Positions 13,999 through 21,820 of a stretch of 21,857 nt of DNA are shown piece after piece. The first letter of the stretch is position 1; the number at the start of each line of letters is the position of its first letter. The notes under the pieces were generated by a model that had not been told where the DNA came from, ran no database searches, and was given only the letters and a program-made list of their open reading frames with translations. Origin of the DNA: Oscillospiraceae bacterium (GTDB lineage Bacteria; Bacillota_A; Clostridia; Oscillospirales; Oscillospiraceae); NCBI GenBank assembly GCA_017381835.1, contig JAFOBK010000040.1, forward strand, positions 1 to 21,857, in the 5' to 3' direction. Position numbers and translations under genes: made by a program.

Positions 13999-14221
13999 CC
14001 CTTTGATGCTGGAAGCATTCCGGTACAGAATGCCGTTACCAGTGCGGGAAGTACTCCAATTTTCTAGCGGAAACTGTTATCCAATATGTCCCCGGTGTGA
14101 TATGACAATCGACCGGGAATATATGTGTTTCTGCGATCGCTGCGGGCAACACCTGTCCTGGTCACAATTTGAGAATGCCAATGTGGTTCCGGCCCCGCGG
14201 CGCAAAAGGATCTCCGGTTGA
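13964..14221 (+). CDS. Small zinc-ribbon protein
   Basis: An 85-residue protein whose central part has two CxxC knuckles (YPICPRCDMTIDREYM and CFCDRCGQHL, about residues 41-63), typical of a zinc ribbon. It is basic at both ends (MPLKEKTARPR; PAPRRKR). Family not recognised. ATG 13964 (or GTG 13961) is set by GGAGG at 13950-13954; it overlaps the XRE gene in another frame. The pair lies in the operon read from promoter A, directly before the RHS gene. Confidence 0.72.
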   Translation: MPLKEKTARPRNPLMLEAFRYRMPLPVREVLQFSSGNCYPICPRCDMTIDREYMCFCDRCGQHLSWSQFENANVVPAPRRKRISG

Positions 14222-14248
14222 CATTCTGTGGTAGATGCCGCTGTATTT

Positions 14249-14277
14249 TGTAACAAAACCGGTATTTCTGTCGCTTT
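14249..14277 (+). promoter_or_regulatory. Putative ECF promoter B (RHS gene)
   Basis: TGTAAC (14249-14254), 17-nt spacer, CGCTTT (14272-14277). It lies 118 nt upstream of the RHS start codon and 28 nt after the zinc-ribbon stop. It has the same architecture as sites A and C. Confidence 0.62.
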
Positions 14278-14284
14278 ATCTTTT

Positions 14285-14338
14285 ATAGACGGGATATATG
14301 TAAGACCCTGCTGGATAGCTAAACTATATACCGTCTAT
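14285..14338 (+). promoter_or_regulatory. Structured 5' leader of the RHS mRNA
   Basis: ATAGACGG (14285-14292) pairs with CCGTCTAT (14331-14338). After one G-A mismatch, ATATA (14294-14298) pairs with TATAT (14325-14329). This gives a 13-14 bp stem with a 26-nt loop, located between promoter B and the start codon. It is not recognisable as a known riboswitch class. Confidence 0.5.
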
Positions 14339-14395
14339 CAGAAAATAGCAACGCGAAGAAAACAATTACATTTTCTAAAAGAAAGGATGAAAAGA

Positions 14396-17300
14396 ATGAT
14401 GAGTAAAATACTGAAACGGTTACTTTCGCTGGTGCTCACACTGGCGTTGGTGTTCCAGCTTCTGCCTCTGAACGCATTTGCGGCGGAAGTCCTGACGGAT
14501 ACCTCAACAGAGGAAACGAATTGGGAAATGCCCGAGCAGGAAGAACCGGATGTGGTTGGCGAGGTAGAAGAACTGCGAGACCACACCAGCAAACAGTTTC
14601 GCCTAAGTGACGGCAGTTTTGCCGCTGTCAACTACGGCATCCCTGTCCACTACTTGGATGATAACAATAATTGGGTGGATGTGGACAATACCTTAACGTA
14701 CTCTAACAGTGCCGGACAGTATCTGTCTGTCAACGGTGACGAGCAGCGTGGATTTGCCGATATCTTAACAAACGGACAGCCGGTGTTGGTGTCTCAGTAT
14801 GGGGAATACAATGTAGAAATGTCTCTGCTTCCCCTGACCTATGAAACAGCGACAGATGATTCTGTTGTACCTGAGCCTATACCGGAAGCAACCGAGGAAC
14901 CTGAGCCTGAAGTTACAGAACCCGTTACCGAAGCTACTGCACCTGAAGAAACGGTGCCCGAGACTACTGTGCCGGATGAATCTTTTCCCGAAGTGACAAT
15001 CCCTGAAGAAACAGAGCCCCAAACTACGGAACCCGCAGAACCTATTCCCGATGCTACTGAGCCTGAGGAGACAGCTCCTGCGGTGACTGTTCCGGAGGAA
15101 ACAGGACCTCAGGTTACGGAGCCCACCGAGACGGAACCCGAAATAACGATTCCCACAGAACCCGTCCCCGAGGCAACAGAGCCTGCTGAGACTGTTCCTG
15201 AGGGAACAATCCCTGAAGAAACAGAACCTCAGGCCACCGAGCCTGCTGAGACAGAACCTGAGACCACAATTCCCACGGAAACTATCCCTGAGCCGACAGA
15301 ACCTGAGGAGACGGTTCCGGAGGTAACTATCCCGGAAGAACCGGTCATCCCTGAGACTACCCCGCCGGCAGAGCCGGAAGAACCGGAAACTGGGAACGTG
15401 ATTCCTTCCAGTGTTTCGGCCATTGTACTCAACCCCGGAGAGACCAGCACCTACAGTACGAGAGAGGATATGCCTCTATCTGAGCAGTTTTTGCCTGAGA
15501 AAATGGGCTCCCATGTTATTTACGAGAGCGTGTTCCCGGGCATCGATCTGATGTACGAGAACTACGGCTACGACATTAAGGAAACCATCCTGGTCAATGA
15601 GCTGCAGGAATCTTATGCCTACCGTTTCCTTCTGGCAGCAGAGGGGCTGACCGCATCTTTGAATGAGCGTGGTAGCATAACCCTGACCGATTCCGAAGGT
15701 GAAGTCATCTACGAAATCCCTGTGCCTTACATGTTTGATGCTGCCGGTGAAACTTCCTATGCAGTGGAGTATTCTCTGGAAGAAATGGAAGGAGACTATA
15801 TCCTGACCGTTACAGCAGATGCTGAATGGATCGAGGACGAGAGCCGTAGTTTTCCTGTTTCCATTGACCCTACCATTTCTCTGAAATGTGAGTATGTCAA
15901 TAATGGTACGTTGTACACAACCCATGTGGTCCAAGGTGATCCCAACCTGGCCCACGATGGTACTGACGTACAGTATATTGGCTACGGAATGGGTTGGAAT
16001 TCAAATCAAAGCACTACGATTAAGGAATGCCAGATCTATACGCACGTTGCAAGACTGCCGGATGTCCCGGAAGGCTGCGAGATGGTGGAGGCTACACTCC
16101 AGTATTATATGTATGGCGATGACAGCGCATACTCTCATATCGGCTGCCCAACGCTGGAAATCGCCGCATATCCTGTTACAGAAGATAATTCCAATGGCAA
16201 ATACAAAACCTGGATTGATGGGCTGACATGGAATACCCGCCCTGAATTCAATACGTCAAATTTGATTGATTTTGCCGTGGCATCCGAAAGTACGGAAGGC
16301 AGCTACATCCAGTGGGATGTGACAGAGCAGGTCGAGGAATGGTATGCCAACAGCTCCATTACCAACAGAACACTTGCTCTGGTTGGATACGAATCGCCCA
16401 ATTATAGTGCAAGCCATTGCGCAATTGCGGTTTTGGATAGTTACGGAACGAGCAGACCCCCTGCTTTGGTGGTAAAGTACCGCAGTGCAATTGGCCTGGA
16501 AAGTTATTACACTTACCAAAATCAAAATATAGGTGCAGCTGGTACTGCGTATGTCAGCGATTATACCGGTAAACTTGTTATTTTGAAGAACTTGGTATCT
16601 CACGCAAGTACAATCATGCCATTCTCCTTGAATATGGTCCATAACTCTTACTATAAGAGTGCTCAGTTCAAGGAAGTATCCGGTACGGGAATGGTGTTCG
16701 GTAACGGATGGAAGCTGGATGCAGTGCAGACACTAACCGACTGTACCGGTGATCTGTCAAACTACAAGTTATATATTGACGGCGATGGTACATATCACTA
16801 TTTTCTGAAAGACGGAAGTGTATGGAAGGACGAAGATGGCCTTGATCTGACGATCTCTTCTGTAACAATTAAGGATTCCTCCGGCACCTCACGAGGAAGC
16901 GGATATCAGATTGCCAGTGGTCAGGGCGACAAGCTCTGTTTCTACAAAGGCCTTTTGGTCCAGCAGATTGATTCCAACGGGAACAAGATATTCTACATTT
17001 ATAATGATACAAATGCCGGCACAAGCGGCGCAGAATGGCTTCCCAACGGTTCCGGAGACAAACTGGTTAAAGTAATTCAGCGGAATAAGGGAAGTTCCAC
17101 GGATATTGTCCTGGCAACGATAGCATACGATTCCGATGGCAGACTGGATACAGTTACCGACAGAATGGAAAATACCACGAAGTTCACATATTCTGGTCAA
17201 GTGTGTACCTGGGCGATAAATGAAGATAAAGACGAGACGGTACAATACAAGTACTCTTCCGGTAGGCTTCTGGAAGCAATCGATAAGACTTCCAGATACA

Positions 17301-20300
17301 AGATTGTTTATGAATACAACAACAATCGAATTAGTTCTTTTACGGAAAGCGCTTCCTCCGACGGAACAAACTGGACAGCACGAACAAAGATTACTGTTGA
17401 TGGATCCAGGGACAAGACCACATACCGTTCCCCTGGTCCTGACGGAATCATTTCAAGTAGTGATACAAATAGTGATGATCTTTTGACTACATACCTTTTC
17501 GATGACGAAGGTCGAACGATCAACAGCAATACCACCAATGTGGACAAGACAATTGTATATGGCGCTTCTACTGGCGCTTATGCAACGACTTCTACTACCA
17601 CTCCGGCGCTCAATAATCACTTGATGAACTCCGCCAGCATTGGTACCGTAGCTGTTAATCTTCTGACCGATAGCGGATTTGAAAAATCTTCAGGCTGGGA
17701 GTTGAAAGTAGCCGACAACTCTGGTACGGGTACAAGTCCGGTTCGAAGCGCAGATAGTCACCGTACAGGCAGCAAAGCACTTAAGTTCTCTCGCACTTCG
17801 TCTGACACAGGAGTACTTCGCGCAGCGCAAAGTGTGACGGGGCTTACTTCCGGCCAGACTTATACGTTCTCGGCGTATGTAAACACTTCGGGTATTACAT
17901 CTTTTGGCAGCGACGGTGGTATTTACTTAAAAGTAACTAGTGGTGGTTCCGGTACCGGTGATACGCTGGATTATACTACGGTATCAACTGTGGACGGTGG
18001 TTGGACCAGGCTCAGCCTGACTTTTAAGGCAACAGCAAGCACTGCCGTTGTAAATGTATATGGCAAGAATTTTGTGGGTACTGCCTACATTGATGATATG
18101 CAGCTGGAAAAGGACGATGCGCCCAGTAATGTCAATCTAGTCACCAACAGCGAAATGAACGGCTCCGGCAGTACCGTTACCGGCTGGACAGCGGGGACAA
18201 ACAATGTAACGATCAATACCAACGAAGGCATTGGCATCACTAAGGCTGCGGCAATTGCCTCCACACCTCTGGTGCAGGGCTATCTGTATCAGGACATTCC
18301 CCTAAACCTGCCCTATACTCAGACCTACGTTCTCTCCGGTTGGGCGAATGCGGACGCGCTTCCCAGCAACCAGCCCATGCACCCGGATGTCAAGCGATTT
18401 GCACTGAGGGCTGAACTTTATTACGCAAACGGAACCAAACAAGATGTCTATCTGCCCTTCTCCGCGGAGATTGATGGTGAGTGGCAGTTTGCAAGCAGCG
18501 TAATCGTCCCCAAGGAAGACTCCGACGTTACGAAGATTCGGTTGTACTGCGTTTATCACTACAATGTGGGAACCGCGCTGTTTGACAATATCTCCTTAGT
18601 CCGCGAGCCCGCCCAGACCATGAAGTATGATGATAACGGTTATTTGGTCAGCGTGGCTACGGATGGTATCAGCGAGGACGTGAATACCTATGATGGCGGC
18701 AATCTGATTCAGACAGTTACCCAAGGCAGCGGAACATTCGACTATACTTACGAGAACCATAATCTGAAGACTGCAACCAATGGTGTCATTACCCAGACCA
18801 ACACCTATAACACCATGGGCAATGCCACGGAGACAGAGTTGTCCGGTACTGGAACATCGGAAACCATTACCACAACCGCATCCTACACGACAGACGGAAA
18901 CCACATGAGCACATACACCGATATGCTCAACATGGTGTATTCTACAGCCTATACAAATCCCCTCAACCAGATGTACGGATTGCCCAGTTCTACCTGGGAC
19001 CAAAATAATGTACAGACAGTGTTCTCCTACCATAATGATGGCAGAACCAATCTCCAGTACCTCAGAGACAAAGAATCGAAGGTAGAGTATATTCGGCTTA
19101 CAAACGCATATGACGGCACGAAACGCCTGACCGGAATCACCAGAACCTCCGGTAATGAGACGAATACTTCCAGCTCTAGAACTCAGACCTACACCTTCGG
19201 TTATGATGTGTTTGACCAGGTAACCACCATAGGGGTTGGAAACAGGACTCTGACCACCAATACTTACAATAGCACTGGTAATCTGACAAGGCAGGCCTTT
19301 GGCAACGGCGACTATGTGGACTATGAATATGATGAACTGGGCAGAGTGAGGAAGACTACCACAGAAACGGGAAAAACCGTTGACTATGCCTACAATTCGG
19401 ATGGCCAGCTTGCTTCCACCACCAGCGGCAACCTGCGTTATGATTATCTCTACGACAGCCTGGGCCGTCTGATCCGCAGCAGTACTCACAACGGCAGTAC
19501 CCTGAAACTGGAGACCCGGCAGCAGTATGATGACAGTAACCGCCTGTCCAAACAGAACATCAATCTGGTTGACAGCCAGTACGAGGTCAGATATACTTAT
19601 AATAACAAGGGATTGCTCACAAATACCAGCTATAGTTCTCTTCCCGATCTGACTTATGACTATGACGGTCTTCAGCGCCTGACTACCAGTGAGAATACCG
19701 TTCGTACCCGTACCGATACTTACCAGCCGAATACCAATCTGGTAAATAAGATCTCCTATACCGGTGGAAGCAGTTTCACACCGTTTGATTTGGAGTACAC
19801 TTATGACGATTATGGCAACATTACATCGGTGACTGCCGGAAGTGTGTTCTATAATCAGGCATACACCTATGATGCGCAGGGTCAGCTGACCAATGCAACC
19901 ATAAACAATGTTGCGTATGCGTATACCTACGATACGGCAGGAAATCTTCTCACCGCCAAGAACAAGACCGGTGACCATACCTATGTCTATGGTGATACCA
20001 ACGGCTGGGTGGATCTGCTGACCTCTTTTGATGGAGAAACCATCACCTATGACAACAGCGGCAATCCTACAAGCTACTATAACGGTACCAGCTGGACCTT
20101 TGCCTGGCAGAATGGCCGGGAACTGACAAGCGCATCGAAATCCGGCACTTCTATTAGCTACACCTACGACGGCGATGGTATCCGCACCAGTAAGACCGTA
20201 GATGGCATTACCTATAACTACATCTATGCCAGCGGCAAGCTGCTGCGTCAGACCTGGACGGAGAGTGGCACTGCCCACGTCATGGACTTCTTCTATGATG

Positions 20301-21208
20301 AAAAGGGCGCACCCTACGCATTGAAGTATGATGGTAACACCTGTTATTATCTTCTGAACCTGCAGGGCGATGTCATCGGCATCACCAGTGCCGCGGGCTC
20401 GAGATACGGTGTTTACCAGTATGATGCCTACGGTAACATTATTTTCCAGTCCAGCCACTCCATTCTTGCGAAGAACCCCCTGCGCTATCGTGGATATGTA
20501 TACGATCAAGAAACCGGATTCTATTACCTCCAGAGCCGTTATTACGATCCCGCCATCGGCCGCTTCATCAATGCGGACTCCCTCGCATCTACAGGACAGA
20601 GCATCCTTGGCAATAATATGTTTGCGTACTGTTTAAACAACCCTGTCAATGGTTGCGATCCTTGTGGGACATGTTTCCACCGTTGGGATTTCTTGAATGA
20701 CTGCGAAAATTGTGGTGGGCAAACGATAAAAGATAAGCTAATTGACTACTACGATAATGGTCTTACTCTTAATGGGTCAGTTGGTCTATATGGATCCGCA
20801 AATTTAGGAGTGTTTAATATTACTGGATCGATTGAGATTGCTGCTGACTTGAAGGGAAATATTCAAATTATCGGATCCGGAAGTTTTGATGTCACAACTG
20901 CTGGTAGCGTATCTGTTATTGGTGGAGCTACTGCATCTCTTTACGCAATGCCAGATACATCATACTATGCTGGAGACACGTATTACACAGGGGGAAGTGT
21001 GGCGGTTCTAAATCCAACTTGTCCTGCTGTAGCTGTAGGAGTTGGCGGAAATGTTGGAAAAACTAGTGATGGTTACTGGGGGATTGATGGAAGTTTGGGC
21101 ATAGGAACGGCAACCGCAGTTGGTGCAGAATTTCATGGAGGATATTCTAGAACAACAGCACTTACAAAACAGTTTAATATATTTGAGTGGATTTTGTCAT
21201 TATCGTAG
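14396..21208 (+). CDS. Secreted WapA-like RHS/YD-repeat polymorphic toxin candidate
   Basis: A 2270-residue protein. Order of parts: a signal peptide (cleavage after AFA, about 27-29); a conserved N-terminal module of about 50-150; a Pro/Glu/Thr-rich stalk at about 158-335; a DNRLRE-type module at about 490-695; a YD-like region from about 900; two tandem carbohydrate-binding-like modules (about 1087-1240 and 1246-1405, each starting NL(L/V)T.S and ending with DD/DN near QLE or SLV); many YD repeats at about 1410-2015 (YDELGRVRK, YDSLGRLIR, YDAYGNIIF); and the RHS core at about 2027-2091 (NPLRYRGYVYDQETGFYYLQ ... DPCG). After DPCG (2088-2091) comes a 179-residue C-terminal module. By analogy with RHS/WapA proteins, the YD shell would encase and deliver this module to neighbouring cells. 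The start is ATG 14396 with AAAGG about 9 nt upstream. Confidence 0.9.
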   Translation: MMSKILKRLLSLVLTLALVFQLLPLNAFAAEVLTDTSTEETNWEMPEQEEPDVVGEVEELRDHTSKQFRLSDGSFAAVNYGIPVHYLDDNNNWVDVDNTLTYSNSAGQYLSVNGDEQRGFADILTNGQPVLVSQYGEYNVEMSLLPLTYETATDDSVVPEPIPEATEEPEPEVTEPVTEATAPEETVPETTVPDESFPEVTIPEETEPQTTEPAEPIPDATEPEETAPAVTVPEETGPQVTEPTETEPEITIPTEPVPEATEPAETVPEGTIPEETEPQATEPAETEPETTIPTETIPEPTEPEETVPEVTIPEEPVIPETTPPAEPEEPETGNVIPSSVSAIVLNPGETSTYSTREDMPLSEQFLPEKMGSHVIYESVFPGIDLMYENYGYDIKETILVNELQESYAYRFLLAAEGLTASLNERGSITLTDSEGEVIYEIPVPYMFDAAGETSYAVEYSLEEMEGDYILTVTADAEWIEDESRSFPVSIDPTISLKCEYVNNGTLYTTHVVQGDPNLAHDGTDVQYIGYGMGWNSNQSTTIKECQIYTHVARLPDVPEGCEMVEATLQYYMYGDDSAYSHIGCPTLEIAAYPVTEDNSNGKYKTWIDGLTWNTRPEFNTSNLIDFAVASESTEGSYIQWDVTEQVEEWYANSSITNRTLALVGYESPNYSASHCAIAVLDSYGTSRPPALVVKYRSAIGLESYYTYQNQNIGAAGTAYVSDYTGKLVILKNLVSHASTIMPFSLNMVHNSYYKSAQFKEVSGTGMVFGNGWKLDAVQTLTDCTGDLSNYKLYIDGDGTYHYFLKDGSVWKDEDGLDLTISSVTIKDSSGTSRGSGYQIASGQGDKLCFYKGLLVQQIDSNGNKIFYIYNDTNAGTSGAEWLPNGSGDKLVKVIQRNKGSSTDIVLATIAYDSDGRLDTVTDRMENTTKFTYSGQVCTWAINEDKDETVQYKYSSGRLLEAIDKTSRYKIVYEYNNNRISSFTESASSDGTNWTARTKITVDGSRDKTTYRSPGPDGIISSSDTNSDDLLTTYLFDDEGRTINSNTTNVDKTIVYGASTGAYATTSTTTPALNNHLMNSASIGTVAVNLLTDSGFEKSSGWELKVADNSGTGTSPVRSADSHRTGSKALKFSRTSSDTGVLRAAQSVTGLTSGQTYTFSAYVNTSGITSFGSDGGIYLKVTSGGSGTGDTLDYTTVSTVDGGWTRLSLTFKATASTAVVNVYGKNFVGTAYIDDMQLEKDDAPSNVNLVTNSEMNGSGSTVTGWTAGTNNVTINTNEGIGITKAAAIASTPLVQGYLYQDIPLNLPYTQTYVLSGWANADALPSNQPMHPDVKRFALRAELYYANGTKQDVYLPFSAEIDGEWQFASSVIVPKEDSDVTKIRLYCVYHYNVGTALFDNISLVREPAQTMKYDDNGYLVSVATDGISEDVNTYDGGNLIQTVTQGSGTFDYTYENHNLKTATNGVITQTNTYNTMGNATETELSGTGTSETITTTASYTTDGNHMSTYTDMLNMVYSTAYTNPLNQMYGLPSSTWDQNNVQTVFSYHNDGRTNLQYLRDKESKVEYIRLTNAYDGTKRLTGITRTSGNETNTSSSRTQTYTFGYDVFDQVTTIGVGNRTLTTNTYNSTGNLTRQAFGNGDYVDYEYDELGRVRKTTTETGKTVDYAYNSDGQLASTTSGNLRYDYLYDSLGRLIRSSTHNGSTLKLETRQQYDDSNRLSKQNINLVDSQYEVRYTYNNKGLLTNTSYSSLPDLTYDYDGLQRLTTSENTVRTRTDTYQPNTNLVNKISYTGGSSFTPFDLEYTYDDYGNITSVTAGSVFYNQAYTYDAQGQLTNATINNVAYAYTYDTAGNLLTAKNKTGDHTYVYGDTNGWVDLLTSFDGETITYDNSGNPTSYYNGTSWTFAWQNGRELTSASKSGTSISYTYDGDGIRTSKTVDGITYNYIYASGKLLRQTWTESGTAHVMDFFYDEKGAPYALKYDGNTCYYLLNLQGDVIGITSAAGSRYGVYQYDAYGNIIFQSSHSILAKNPLRYRGYVYDQETGFYYLQSRYYDPAIGRFINADSLASTGQSILGNNMFAYCLNNPVNGCDPCGTCFHRWDFLNDCENCGGQTIKDKLIDYYDNGLTLNGSVGLYGSANLGVFNITGSIEIAADLKGNIQIIGSGSFDVTTAGSVSVIGGATASLYAMPDTSYYAGDTYYTGGSVAVLNPTCPAVAVGVGGNVGKTSDGYWGIDGSLGIGTATAVGAEFHGGYSRTTALTKQFNIFEWILSLS
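14866..15402 (+). repeat. Degenerate Pro/Glu/Thr repeat region encoding a stalk
   Basis: About 180 codons of irregular repeats of the form TEPEETVPEVTIPEE, with P at every 3rd to 6th residue. It is probably an extended, negatively charged cell-wall stalk. DNA repeats of CCTGAG/GAAACAG blocks make length change by slippage or recombination likely. Confidence 0.85.
20672..21205 (+). other. Variable C-terminal module of the RHS protein
   Basis: Encodes 179 residues after the DPCG junction. It begins CFHRWDFLNDCENCGG (CxxC), then has an acidic helix KDKLIDYYDNG, and a long Gly/Ser/Ala-rich part with alternating small and hydrophobic residues (GSVGLYGSANLGVFNITGS, AVAVGVGGNVGK), ending FNIFEWILSLS. 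The DNA is visibly more AT-rich than the preceding core. No nuclease or other catalytic motif is recognised. A membrane-inserting or beta-structured toxin is possible but only a guess. Confidence 0.6.
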
Positions 21209-21219
21209 GAGTAGCTAAA

Positions 21220-21555
21220 ATGAGTCAACATTTGTATTATAAGACTAAGTATAATTTACATGAGTGCATCCTTCAAATTACAAAAGAGCCTCAGCAATAT
21301 GAATGCAACCTTGGAACAGCACTCTGGTATAAAGCCGAAAAGTTATCTAACAACCAAGTTCTAATTACATTCACAGGCGGTCAATTTAGAAAAATTATGC
21401 GTACTCAATACCTTATGGATTTTCTTCCTCGAGAAGATCATACTTTAGTGGACATGCATTTTCAAAATGAGTTGTTCGGTTTGCCTCCGATGACTCATCC
21501 TTCTGATATTGATCTTTGCATGAAGCAAAAACTTAATGCTATAAGGAATAAGTAA
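21220..21555 (+). CDS. Small protein in the immunity-gene position
   Basis: A 111-residue protein with no signal peptide or transmembrane segment and no recognised family; probably a cytoplasmic mixed alpha/beta fold (LHECILQITK, QVLITFTGG, DMHFQNELFGLPPM). The start is ATG 21220. Its TAGGAG ribosome site overlaps the stop codon of the RHS gene (11 nt gap), so the two are coupled. Position and base composition (AT-rich, like the RHS C-terminal module) fit an immunity protein for that module. This is inference from context only. Confidence 0.65.
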   Translation: MSQHLYYKTKYNLHECILQITKEPQQYECNLGTALWYKAEKLSNNQVLITFTGGQFRKIMRTQYLMDFLPREDHTLVDMHFQNELFGLPPMTHPSDIDLCMKQKLNAIRNK

Positions 21556-21652
21556 CGATTGTGGCGTTTCAAAATAATGCTGTTACTAATCCAGAAATAA
21601 TTCCCCTCTGAGTTTTGTGTCCTAATTGGGAGCACATCCCAAAAAAGCTTTT

Positions 21653-21683
21653 GGCCAGCGTCTTTAATAGACGCTGGCCTTTT
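21653..21683. terminator. Terminator after the RHS/immunity unit
   Basis: Perfect 11-bp stem, 21653-21663 with 21669-21679, around TTAAT, then TTTT on the plus strand. On the minus strand it is followed by AAAAGCTTTTTT, so it may serve both directions. Confidence 0.88.
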
Positions 21684-21684
21684 C

Positions 21685-21759
21685 TCATTGTAGTTTCCGA
21701 TGGTTGCGGATCACTTTTGCAGTTTTCTTTTCTTCTGTGTAACATTGGAAGTCTACCAT
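21685..21759 (-). pseudogene. Possible 3' gene relic
   Basis: A 24-codon minus-strand frame reads MVDFQCYTEEKKTAKVIRNH and ends at a TGA just before the terminator. Upstream the frame is closed by TAG. The highly charged helical pattern looks coding, but it has no ribosome site and the family is not recognised. Promoter C lies across it. Confidence 0.2.
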
Positions 21760-21766
21760 TCGCTTA
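21738..21766 (+). promoter_or_regulatory. Putative ECF promoter C (next gene, outside window)
   Basis: TGTAAC (21738-21743), 17-nt spacer, CGCTTA (21761-21766). It has the same -35, spacing and CGCT core as sites A and B. With the 106-118 nt leaders seen at A and B, the gene it serves would start just beyond the right edge. Confidence 0.55.
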
Positions 21767-21790
21767 TATATTTGAGAGGTCTAAAGTGGC

Positions 21791-21820
21791 TTGACTAGAG
21801 GTGCCAAAATACAGTAAAAT
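21791..21820 (+). promoter_or_regulatory. Vegetative promoter near the right edge
   Basis: TTGACT (21791-21796), 18-nt spacer, TAAAAT (21815-21820). It would give a second start for the gene beyond the edge, downstream of promoter C. Confidence 0.5.

Noticed and set aside
14228..14395. 56-codon upstream extension of the RHS protein
   Set aside because: It would place 56 residues before a clear signal peptide and cross promoter B and the leader stem; the ribosome site favours 14396.
14866..15402. CRISPR-like or tandem-repeat array
   Set aside because: The repeats are irregular, in frame and encode a Pro/Glu/Thr stalk; there are no constant spacers.
16861..18210. Further TGTAAC matches (about 16861 and 18205) inside the RHS gene
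   Set aside because: No CGCT box 17 nt downstream and they lie within coding sequence; not counted as promoters.
18596..20509. 637-codon open frame on the minus strand
   Set aside because: Lies fully antisense to the YD-repeat part of the RHS gene; it is open because the repetitive YD codons avoid the complements of stops. No ribosome site and no family resemblance.
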